A stretch of DNA of 11,826 nucleotides, from the NCBI GenBank assembly GCA_900548675.1, contig URLJ01000034.1, positions 1 to 11,826 on the forward strand, given 5' to 3'. The notes under the pieces were generated by a model. The model made no database searches. It had not been told where the DNA came from and saw nothing but the letters and a program-made list of their open reading frames with translations. This DNA comes from an uncultured Mollicutes bacterium (GTDB lineage Bacteria > Bacillota_I > Bacilli_A > ML615J-28 > CAG-313). The translations under genes were made by a program, and so were the position numbers. Shown piece after piece: positions 5,871-11,826 of the stretch (position 1 is its first letter; each line of letters opens with the position of its first letter).

Positions 5871-6812
5871 TTACTTCTTTTTATTGTTTTTCTTTTTGTC
5901 TTGCGATCTTTTATCATTTATTATCTTCATTTCTTTTTCAGTAATCAAAGTCACATCATGTTCTTTTGCCCATTTTACACAGCCATTCAAAACAAGTTTT
6001 AAAAAAGGTCGCGGAACATTCACAAGCATTTTTAACGCATCAGGAGAAAACTTGACTACATCATCGGCCCTATTAGCTGCATATTGAATAGAATTTAAAT
6101 CAACCTCGTGCTCTATTATTCCAACTTTGTCAGGAGTTTTAAAAGCGGAGCACCAAAAGTACATTGAGTCTCTATATCCCCAGTTAGTAGGAAGTGGACA
6201 AAAGTTTTGTTTTGTCACACCATTTATAATTGCATCATGATATTTCTCTTTTACTAAAATATGATCTATTTTTAAAATAAAATGAGCACCATATTTTGAG
6301 GTTATCCCATTAAAATTATGATATGGGCCTAAATATTCATCTTCTATCTTATCATTTTCGGCATTATCTAATTCTTTTACCCATGTACATTCAAAAACTT
6401 GCATAGCTTCTTTAATTATTTTGGGATATTTTTGGTTTTTATTCTCTTTAGCGCTCACGCCATCTTCTAAGGTAAATTTGAAATCCTCCATTTTTTCAAG
6501 AGGTGTATCTCCAGGATAGCCTAAACGAACATGTTCTGTAAATATTTTTTTAGAATACGGTAAAAAATTAATTGTACATTTTTGATGTCTAAGAATCCCC
6601 TTACAAGTGTTAGAAGAATTACGACATATTAGCACCATAGCGTAATAATCTTTACCAGCAACGTAATATGGGAAGCATAATGAATATGCTCCAAAACTTG
6701 TATTTTCACCTGTTTCATCAAGGGTTCCAACTAGCGTTAATGGCATTGGAAAGAAAGATGATGATTGATAAAAATTATCAACGATGCGTAAATCCTTGAA
6801 TTCATTATTCAT
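5871..6812 (-). CDS. Flavin reductase-like protein with C-terminal helical domain
   Basis: A 313-residue soluble protein. Residues from about 12 to 215 resemble the flavin reductase-like FMN-binding split barrel. The opening FYQSSSFFPMPLTLVGTLDE, the ENTSFGAYSLCFP stretch, and CRNSSNTCKGI followed by CTINFLP all fit that family. Members bind FMN and reduce it or pass electrons on; the partner is unknown. From about 248 to 300 there is a compact helical region (FSPDALKMLVNVPRPFLK, then VKWAKEHDVTLITEKEM). It resembles the small domain at the C-terminus of protochlorophyllide reductase subunits (PCP_red type), a likeness seen by eye only. The protein ends in a Lys-rich tail (KKKNNKKK). It is the second gene of a four-gene operon: AGGAGG at 6820-6825 overlaps the TAG of the gene before it, 7 bases from the ATG. 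It ends in TAA. Confidence 0.78.
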   Translation of the reverse strand: MNNEFKDLRIVDNFYQSSSFFPMPLTLVGTLDETGENTSFGAYSLCFPYYVAGKDYYAMVLICRNSSNTCKGILRHQKCTINFLPYSKKIFTEHVRLGYPGDTPLEKMEDFKFTLEDGVSAKENKNQKYPKIIKEAMQVFECTWVKELDNAENDKIEDEYLGPYHNFNGITSKYGAHFILKIDHILVKEKYHDAIINGVTKQNFCPLPTNWGYRDSMYFWCSAFKTPDKVGIIEHEVDLNSIQYAANRADDVVKFSPDALKMLVNVPRPFLKLVLNGCVKWAKEHDVTLITEKEMKIINDKRSQDKKKNNKKK

Positions 6813-6823
6813 ATAAAGTCCTC

Positions 6824-7546
6824 CTAGGCTGGATCAACCTTTTTATAATCTTTAATATAAACTTTGTGTATTTTCTTTTCTTCTTTTTCCCAATAATTGT
6901 AGAAATCTTTTCGTTTTAAAGAAGCGATTATGACTTTGTTTTCTTCTTTGAAACCTAAAAATTCATAACCTGCAACATAAAGACGATCGTTAATATCTTT
7001 AGGATGATGAAGAATAACACCAGGTATGTGGTCAAGTGCATATTTAACTCTAAACGATTGCCAGTGATAAACTGTTTCAGCTGTTAAATAAAATAGTTTA
7101 CAAGTATCTACCAAAGCTGCCCATGAAGAGTTAAAAAACTCATCAGCATGGTTATATGGATCAAAACATGTACATCCTTCATCATTACGCCACCATGCGA
7201 AAAAGGTAATTAAGAAGTTCAAAAAATCCTTAAAAAGATTGTTTTGATAACAATAACCTATAAAAGTATCAACAGGTTGGTTTTCTATTACACCTTGTTC
7301 CATCGGTGTTAAATAGTATTTATGAAAAGAAAATCCCATCGCATAACAACTATCTTTATTATCTGCAAACCAATCAGCATATGCGAAGAAAGCTTCTTTT
7401 GAAAAAATATTATGTCTTTCTAAATCTTCTTTTCCATTATGTTCGACAATAAAATCGTAAAAAGCTCCAAAAAATGCTTCAAATAATTCTTTTTTGCTGT
7501 TCCACAAGTCTAATCCAATTTTATGTTCATTAATCTCATAATTCAT
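6824..7546 (-). CDS. Protein of unknown function, aromatic-rich, first gene of a four-gene operon
   Basis: A 240-residue protein that I do not recognise. It appears soluble, with no signal peptide and no convincing membrane span. It is unusually rich in Phe, Tyr and Trp, with seven Trp, including an AWW pair and repeated FF. The first two thirds look helical. A CTCFDP segment (CxC) and neighbouring His and Asp (NHADEF) could bind metal, but this is a guess. The last third is charged, with alternating Lys and Glu (WEKEEKKIHK). The start ATG at 7544-7546 has AGGAG at 7560-7564, a rather long 13 bases upstream. It ends in TAG over the ribosome site of the flavin-reductase gene, so the two are translationally linked, suggesting a shared role. 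The promoter is just upstream at 7583-7591. Confidence 0.8.
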   Translation of the reverse strand: MNYEINEHKIGLDLWNSKKELFEAFFGAFYDFIVEHNGKEDLERHNIFSKEAFFAYADWFADNKDSCYAMGFSFHKYYLTPMEQGVIENQPVDTFIGYCYQNNLFKDFLNFLITFFAWWRNDEGCTCFDPYNHADEFFNSSWAALVDTCKLFYLTAETVYHWQSFRVKYALDHIPGVILHHPKDINDRLYVAGYEFLGFKEENKVIIASLKRKDFYNYWEKEEKKIHKVYIKDYKKVDPA

Positions 7547-7582
7547 AGATATTTTTACTCTCCTATCTTATTATTCATAATT

Positions 7583-7591
7583 ATTATAGCA
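7583..7591 (-). promoter_or_regulatory. Extended -10 promoter of the four-gene SGNH operon
   Basis: Minus-strand TGCTATAAT: TGn followed by a perfect TATAAT. The -35 position, 17 bases upstream (7606-7611), reads GATATT, which is poor and falls inside the terminator hairpin of the upstream operon. The expected start of transcription is near 7576, about 30 bases before the ATG at 7546. Confidence 0.6.
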
Positions 7592-7600
7592 CATATTTCT

Positions 7601-7631
7601 AAAAAAATATCCTTTTTTAGGATATTTTTTT
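7601..7631 (-). terminator. Intrinsic terminator of the ABC transporter operon
   Basis: Twelve-base arms, 7601-7612 and 7620-7631, pair perfectly around a 7-base loop. On the minus strand the second arm is GGATATTTTTTT, so the T-run forms part of the stem, as in A-rich/T-rich terminators of AT-rich Bacilli. The TAA stop of the TerB-like gene (7617-7619) lies in the loop. Confidence 0.85.
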
Positions 7632-8060
7632 TAGGTATTTACGCTCTTCGTTTGAAATTCTTCCATTATAAGCAAAAACACATAGGCAAAGAATTATAAC
7701 ATCATTTTTAAAATCTTGTTTATAATTACTAAGCATCGATATCATATTGTCAGTTATTTTTTTCAATATGCCTCTCGTTTTGGTTTTAAAACTATTTTTA
7801 ACTTTTAAAAAGTCAAACTCTTTACCAAATATTTCAAGCAAAACAGGGTAAATTAATAGGTACTCTTTTTCATCTATTTCACAATTTTCATAAGCTGCGC
7901 CTATCATATAGGCGGCAAGTGTATTTAGATTATCGAGATAATTATTTTTAAGTAAACTTAATTTTTTCAAAATAGTTTTAGTCTTTTCAGTAATTAATTT
8001 GTTTTTGGCAACGATGTTTAGTTTTTCAACATCATTACAAGTTTTTTTAAATTCTAACAT
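7617..8060 (-). CDS. TerB-like helical protein linked to an ABC transporter
   Basis: A small 147-residue, Lys-rich, probably cytoplasmic helical protein. Two segments resemble TerB-like (tellurite resistance TerB fold) helical hairpins: about residues 47-80 (AAYMIGAAYENCEIDEKEY) and about 120-147 (VIILCLCVFAYNGRISNEER). Each carries a small acidic turn followed by E-E or D-E, like the DGxxxxxE turn of that fold, but with Asn replacing the first Asp. Such proteins can bind metal or act at the membrane; no function can be given here. It begins two bases after the permease stop (TAATCATG). The only ribosome-site candidate (AAGGAT, about 14 bases upstream) lies inside the permease coding region, so translation is probably coupled. 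It is the last gene of the operon, and its stop lies in the terminator loop. Confidence 0.72.
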   Translation of the reverse strand: MLEFKKTCNDVEKLNIVAKNKLITEKTKTILKKLSLLKNNYLDNLNTLAAYMIGAAYENCEIDEKEYLLIYPVLLEIFGKEFDFLKVKNSFKTKTRGILKKITDNMISMLSNYKQDFKNDVIILCLCVFAYNGRISNEERKYLKKIS

Positions 8061-8062
8061 GA

Positions 8063-9889
8063 TTATAAAGGCAAATCCTTCTTTATGAACTTAATAGTAC
8101 CAATAATATATCCAGTTAAACCTATTGCTAGAAGAATTGCAAATTTCCATAAAAAGTTAATACTACCATCAACGATAGAAATTGCATCAAAAAGCGAGAT
8201 AATTGTGAAATAATTAAAGAAATTTAAGGTTTCTAGTCTAACAACAGATGGGAGCACTTTGCTTCCAAATAACCCTAACATTGCAGCTACTAAAGCAAAT
8301 ACACTTAAGCCGCCTCCAAGAGCCATCGAACGTTTACTGCGATCAAACCAACATGATGTCAAGAAACATAAACCTGATAAAGCAAATAAAACTAAGAAAG
8401 CACCGACATTTAAGAGTATTAAACTAGAAAAAGTAAGCGAAGCCTCTTCTTCCACAAAACACAAACTAATGCAACCTGTAATTGCACTGAGAAAAAACAT
8501 CGCAAAGAGTGATCCTACTAAGTATACCATTTGTGTAAAAGCTACTGTTTTACGTTTTGTTGAAGTAGATAAAACATAAGCCATAGAACCTGAATCTACT
8601 TGAGCAACAATAAGGTTGTTAGATGTCATAATCATATAGATAATTGGTAATAAAATACCTGCTAATTTATAAAAGATTGAACCTATTATCAAACTGTATA
8701 AATCAGCCTTACCGATTTCTTCTAATGCGGTAGATACTTCTGCGGGAAGTGATCTAAGGAAACTTGTACCAATATCTTTCACTAATTCATTGTGAGCATC
8801 AGCTAAAGCTTTTTGGTATTCTAAATCTGTTTCATATAAATTTTTCTCTTTATTTTTGTTTACTAAACTAATTTCATACTCAAGGCGATTTCTATATGTA
8901 ATTACTGCCGTGTCAGCCATATGACGTAATTTACTATAATTTGTATAACCAAAACTTTCATATTTTTCTGGTGTTACACCATAAGAAGCAAGTTCTGCTG
9001 TAACTCTTGTAACATTATTTTTATCAGTTAGGCTAGCTGCTAGTAGTACACATATGGCATCTTCAGCTTTATCAGCACGATATTTTTCACGAGCAGGGTC
9101 CAAATAATATTCAGAATCACCTGCTAAAAGATATGATACTAAACTTGTTAAATCATATTCTTCCGGTAACTCTTCACCATTTTTAGTGTAATAATCATTA
9201 AAAACGCCTTTAGGATTAATAACAACTAAGGTTGCGGCTAGCATTTCACTTACTTTAGGAGAGTCTTTAGTATAATTTTTATTTATTTTTAAAGCTTTTT
9301 GGTAAAAGTACTCTTGTAGTTCAAGAAGTGATATTTCGCCAGCTACAGTGATTGCACTTTCTATATCGGTTGGGAGACCTTCTTTAAAAGTTTTGATGGC
9401 AGCCTTGTATGATGCATCATCTTCGTATGAAGCTCTTAGAGGTACTTTTTCTAAGTATGTTTTTATATTTTTTAAAAATGCTGCTTCAGCGGAATTTTTA
9501 GTTTGTGGGGCTGTATCTTGCCACTTTGACAACGCTTTTAAATACGCCTCTTCATTTTCATATGTCGCAACATTTGGCATTCCAAGGCGCCATAAGTTTA
9601 TACTAGGCAAATAGTCTTTAATATCTTTAACATTTTTGGTAAAACATCGTTCAAATTCTCTCGTACCATCTACAGCATTATCATAATAATTTACCGCTCT
9701 ATTATTAACTGCTGCATCTATTTCTTTAGTGATAATCGTTTCTTGAATAGAATCTTTAGTTTTTCCAATACTGCCACTGCCGCTAATAAGCATTACCGCA
9801 GCTAGCATAAAACATACCGCGAATGTTACAATTGCCCACATTAATCCATTCGCTTTACATGATTGTTTAAATAATGCTTTACTAAACAT
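8063..9889 (-). CDS. ABC-2 type transporter permease with a large extracytoplasmic domain
   Basis: A 608-residue membrane subunit of an ABC exporter. One membrane segment at about 16-36 is followed by a large, mostly hydrophilic region to about 395. The segments after that cluster at the C-terminus (about 398-424, 448-470, 483-507, 518-540, 555-575 and 583-602). The loop before the third segment (VDSGSMAYVLSTSTKRK) is characteristic of ABC-2 permeases that work with DrrA- or NatA-like ATPases. The first large loop should lie outside the cell. It contains a motif Y-E-x-[DE]-x-x-Y-x-x-A-[LI] three times, at residues 110, 155 and 352. Its start overlaps the upstream ATPase by 8 bases and has AAGGAGG at 9899-9905. 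No substrate can be read from the sequence; candidates in this superfamily include lipids, peptides and antibiotics. Confidence 0.9.
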   Translation of the reverse strand: MFSKALFKQSCKANGLMWAIVTFAVCFMLAAVMLISGSGSIGKTKDSIQETIITKEIDAAVNNRAVNYYDNAVDGTREFERCFTKNVKDIKDYLPSINLWRLGMPNVATYENEEAYLKALSKWQDTAPQTKNSAEAAFLKNIKTYLEKVPLRASYEDDASYKAAIKTFKEGLPTDIESAITVAGEISLLELQEYFYQKALKINKNYTKDSPKVSEMLAATLVVINPKGVFNDYYTKNGEELPEEYDLTSLVSYLLAGDSEYYLDPAREKYRADKAEDAICVLLAASLTDKNNVTRVTAELASYGVTPEKYESFGYTNYSKLRHMADTAVITYRNRLEYEISLVNKNKEKNLYETDLEYQKALADAHNELVKDIGTSFLRSLPAEVSTALEEIGKADLYSLIIGSIFYKLAGILLPIIYMIMTSNNLIVAQVDSGSMAYVLSTSTKRKTVAFTQMVYLVGSLFAMFFLSAITGCISLCFVEEEASLTFSSLILLNVGAFLVLFALSGLCFLTSCWFDRSKRSMALGGGLSVFALVAAMLGLFGSKVLPSVVRLETLNFFNYFTIISLFDAISIVDGSINFLWKFAILLAIGLTGYIIGTIKFIKKDLPL

Positions 9890-10799
9890 CTGTTTCTTCC
9901 TCCTTTTGTTGTTTTTCCTTAATTATTTTTTGAAAATATCTTTCTAGTGTGTATGGTATCTCTGATACAAACTTTAAATCATATTTACTTAACACCATCA
10001 ATAATTCTCCTGTTGCTTCTGTTTTTATTTCAATTGTCACTTGATGGTATTTTGGTTGCTTTCGAATGATTTTATAGTTTTCCATAAGAAAGGCCTCATA
10101 GTCTTTTTCATTATTAAATTCAATTTTAAACACTTTAAAAGTGGGATTTTTTATTTTTTTCATGTCAGCAATGTCGATAATATGACCCTTATCTATCAAT
10201 ACAACTCTATCACACGTATCTTCTAACTCTTCAAACATGTGACTACTCATAAAAATGGTTTTTCCCTTTTTATGTTCTTCTTTGATAATATCGAGAAAAG
10301 CTACACGCATGAGGGGATCAAGACCAGTTGTAGGTTCGTCCAAAACAATAATATCTGCATTTTTCATGAGCGCCGCAACGAGGGCTGTTTTTTGTTTCAT
10401 CCCTTTACTCATGCGCTTTAAATTAGCGGTTGGATCTAATTGCAGGCGTTCAATAAGCTGATTGGCATAACTCATATCCTTTATGTTTAAAAATTCAGCT
10501 TGGCTTTTTAGAAAAATTGTACCTGTTTTAAGATCAGGAAAAGCAATTTCTCCAGGTACATAGCCAATTGCTTTGGCTATTTCACTCGCATGTTCCCATG
10601 ATTCTAAGCCATTTACCTTAACTTCACCTGAAGTCGGTTTAATAAAACCCATAATATTACGAATCGTTGTTGTTTTACCACTACCATTTGTGCCAACAAA
10701 ACCAACCATCTCACCTTTTTCAATAGTTAAATTTAAATCAAAAATACCTTGATTCTTACCATAGTCTTTCGTTAGATGTTTTAGTTCAATAACACTCAT
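9882..10799 (-). CDS. ABC transporter ATP-binding protein (second ATPase of the pair)
   Basis: A 305-residue nucleotide-binding subunit. Walker A is GTNGSGKT (36-43), with Lys42 to bind phosphate. The signature is degenerate, MSKGMKQK (130-137) instead of LSGGQ, as is common in ABC-2 exporters. Walker B and catalytic Glu are IIVLDEP (Glu155), followed by TTGLDP, and the switch His is in MSSHMFEE. The usual Q-loop Gln is replaced in GYVPGE (Glu84). Residues beyond about 215 form a C-terminal extension like the small regulatory domain of DrrA-type ATPases. It starts on the TAATG overlap with the first ATPase, with AAAGGAG at 10807-10813, and overlaps the permease start by 8 bases. Two unlike ATPases and one permease chain point to an asymmetric transporter. 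It ends in TAG. Confidence 0.93.
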   Translation of the reverse strand: MSVIELKHLTKDYGKNQGIFDLNLTIEKGEMVGFVGTNGSGKTTTIRNIMGFIKPTSGEVKVNGLESWEHASEIAKAIGYVPGEIAFPDLKTGTIFLKSQAEFLNIKDMSYANQLIERLQLDPTANLKRMSKGMKQKTALVAALMKNADIIVLDEPTTGLDPLMRVAFLDIIKEEHKKGKTIFMSSHMFEELEDTCDRVVLIDKGHIIDIADMKKIKNPTFKVFKIEFNNEKDYEAFLMENYKIIRKQPKYHQVTIEIKTEATGELLMVLSKYDLKFVSEIPYTLERYFQKIIKEKQQKEEETDV

Positions 10800-11728
10800 T
10801 ATAAAGCTCCTTTAAAATCTTTTTCTTCTTTATAAAATTTCATAAAATAGTCTTGTAAAGATTCTTTATGATTGCTAAATAATACTATTTTATATTTTGA
10901 TAAAAGTCTTACGACCATATTTAAATCACTGTCTTCAATTGACATCATTATTTCTTTTTCAGATTTATTTAACAAAATAAAAGAAGGGATTTCATTAATT
11001 TGTGATAAGAAAGCCTCTTTTTCTTCATCTTTTGAAAATACAATATTATAATACTTTCTTTTAGCATGCTTTAGCTCATCGGCGACAAATGTAGATACGA
11101 CTTTTCCATCTTTAATAATCGCTATTCTATCACAAGTTGCATCAATTTCCGAAAAAATATGACTCGACAGTAGGATCGTTTTACCTCTTGTTTTTTCCTT
11201 TAAAATATAATCGATAAAAACATTTTGCATAACGGGATCCAACCCACTTGTCGGTTCATCTAGAATTAAAACATCAGGATCATTCATAAATGCCGCCACT
11301 ATCGCAAGTTTTCTTTTTTCTCCTAAACTCATTCTTTTTGTGTCTGTTTTTAACATTGTGTCATCTACTTTAAATAAAGAGAGTAATTCAGTAAGTAAAA
11401 TAGCGTTTTTTTCATGACGCATATTCTTAATCATATCTAAAAATTCATAACCTGTAAGTCCTTGTGGTAAAGCAATTTCACCAGGAATATAACCTACTTT
11501 ATCAAGGATTTCGTCATATTTATTAAAGGTTTCTTTATCAAAAATAGTAACACTACCCGAGTCGGGAGCTGAAAAACCCATTAAATGCCTAATGGTTGTT
11601 GATTTACCGGCACCATTAGGACCTAGAAAACCAAATACTTCGCCTTCTTTTACTTCAATACTAACATCAAAAACGCCACGACCATGGCCATAGTCTTTAG
11701 TTAGGTGTTTTACTTCAATTACGTTCAT
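10799..11728 (-). CDS. ABC transporter ATP-binding protein (first ATPase of the pair)
   Basis: A 309-residue nucleotide-binding subunit. Walker A is a canonical GPNGAGKS (36-43, Lys42). The signature is MSLGEKRK (133-140), and Walker B with catalytic Glu is LILDEPTSGLDP (Glu158). The switch His is in LLSSHIFSE, and the Q-loop site reads GYIPGE. A C-terminal extension of about 90 residues follows. It is a clear paralogue of the next ATPase: both begin with the pattern VIEhKHLTKDYG. The start is the ATG at 11726-11728, chosen because AAGGGGG lies five bases upstream and because it aligns with the paralogue. A longer reading from a TTG at 11749 would add seven residues without a site. The last base of its TAA stop is the first base of the next ATG. 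It heads an ABC operon of four genes. No convincing minus-strand promoter was found upstream. Confidence 0.93.
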   Translation of the reverse strand: MNVIEVKHLTKDYGHGRGVFDVSIEVKEGEVFGFLGPNGAGKSTTIRHLMGFSAPDSGSVTIFDKETFNKYDEILDKVGYIPGEIALPQGLTGYEFLDMIKNMRHEKNAILLTELLSLFKVDDTMLKTDTKRMSLGEKRKLAIVAAFMNDPDVLILDEPTSGLDPVMQNVFIDYILKEKTRGKTILLSSHIFSEIDATCDRIAIIKDGKVVSTFVADELKHAKRKYYNIVFSKDEEKEAFLSQINEIPSFILLNKSEKEIMMSIEDSDLNMVVRLLSKYKIVLFSNHKESLQDYFMKFYKEEKDFKGAL

Positions 11729-11733
11729 TTTTA

Positions 11734-11740
11734 CCCCCTT
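11734..11740 (-). promoter_or_regulatory. Ribosome binding site that decides the start of the first ABC ATPase
   Basis: AAGGGGG on the minus strand, five bases before the ATG at 11728. It supports this start over an in-frame TTG at 11749. Confidence 0.75.
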
Positions 11741-11744
11741 AAAA

Positions 11745-11768
11745 ATCAACTGTTGTGTTACAATTGAT
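11745..11768. promoter_or_regulatory. Inverted repeat, candidate operator of the ABC operon and divergent gene
   Basis: ATCAACTGT (11745-11753) and ACAATTGAT (11760-11768) match as inverted arms at 8 of 9 positions with a 6-base spacer. The site lies between the ABC start codon and a plus-strand promoter. This is typical placement for a dimeric regulator such as the GntR/YtrA or TetR proteins that often control two-ATPase ABC operons. That identity is inference; the symmetry is seen. Confidence 0.45.
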
Positions 11769-11783
11769 GTGAGACTTCTTGAA

Positions 11784-11812
11784 TTGAAAAAAGATCTAAA
11801 TCCTGATATAAT
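11784..11812 (+). promoter_or_regulatory. Strong promoter reading out of the right edge
   Basis: TTGAAA (11784-11789), a 17-base spacer, and a perfect TATAAT (11807-11812) preceded by TGA, an extended -10. Transcription should start near 11819 and run rightwards into a gene beyond the window, divergent from the ABC operon. Confidence 0.7.
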
Positions 11813-11826
11813 TTTAATAACCCAAA

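Noticed and set aside
3790..7546. Operon 3 as a phage-defence system because CPBP proteins are sometimes called Abi
   Set aside because: No nuclease, helicase, toxin or nucleotide-signalling domain is present. The Abi label alone is not evidence of defence.
9348..9614. Plus-strand reading frames opposite the permease (also 8259-8579) and opposite the second ATPase (10041-10461)
   Set aside because: They are shadows of strongly supported minus-strand genes, with no recognisable domains or ribosome sites.
126..11728. UGA read as tryptophan (mycoplasma genetic code)
   Set aside because: All twelve genes are full length with UGA as stop, and the Trp codons checked in conserved positions are TGG.

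Overview
The window is AT-rich DNA (about one third G+C) from a low-GC Gram-positive lineage. The type of genes (zinc-ribbon/DUF4190-like membrane proteins, a Big_2-domain lipoprotein, a two-ATPase ABC-2 exporter), strong AAGGAG-type ribosome sites and TTGAAA/TATAAT promoters suggest a Firmicute or a walled or wall-less relative such as Erysipelotrichia, Acholeplasma or Izemoplasma-like Bacilli. The Trp codons I checked are TGG and all twelve genes are intact when UGA is read as stop, so the mycoplasma code is not in use. None of the twelve genes ends in UGA, however (8 TAA, 4 TAG). I could not assign a species.

Layout: (1) positions 126-1452, minus strand: three tandem paralogues, each an N-terminal zinc ribbon plus two hydrophobic segments, read from a promoter near 1530-1558. 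(2) 1672-3741, the only plus-strand gene: a large lipoprotein with four bacterial Ig-like domains, a DUF5011-like module and a C-terminal glycerophosphodiesterase domain. It is divergent from the zinc-ribbon genes and has its own promoter with a very short leader. (3) 3790-7546, minus strand: a four-gene operon (unknown aromatic-rich protein, flavin-reductase-like protein, CPBP-family membrane protein, SGNH hydrolase-like protein), bounded by a promoter at about 7583-7591 and a bidirectional terminator at 3763-3801 shared with the lipoprotein gene. (4) 7617-11728, minus strand: a four-gene operon of two ABC ATPases, one ABC-2 permease with a very large extracytoplasmic loop and a TerB-like helical protein, ending in a terminator at 7601-7631. 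(5) The right edge carries a strong plus-strand promoter pointing out of the window and an inverted repeat between it and the ABC operon, as expected for a divergent, probably regulatory, gene beyond the edge.

Genes within operons 3 and 4 are tightly packed, with 1-8 nt overlaps or gaps of 15 nt or less, and ribosome sites often lie over the upstream stop codon. Co-expression is therefore likely. The ABC operon makes sense as one exporter: two ATPases paired on one permease chain, plus a small cytoplasmic accessory protein. The logic of operon 3 is not clear from known pathways. Two of its enzymes (CPBP and SGNH) have changes at positions normally catalytic in their families.

No tRNA, rRNA, CRISPR array, insertion sequence or phage gene was seen. 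There is no gene-free stretch over 300 bases; the longest is the 219-base divergent promoter region at 1453-1671.
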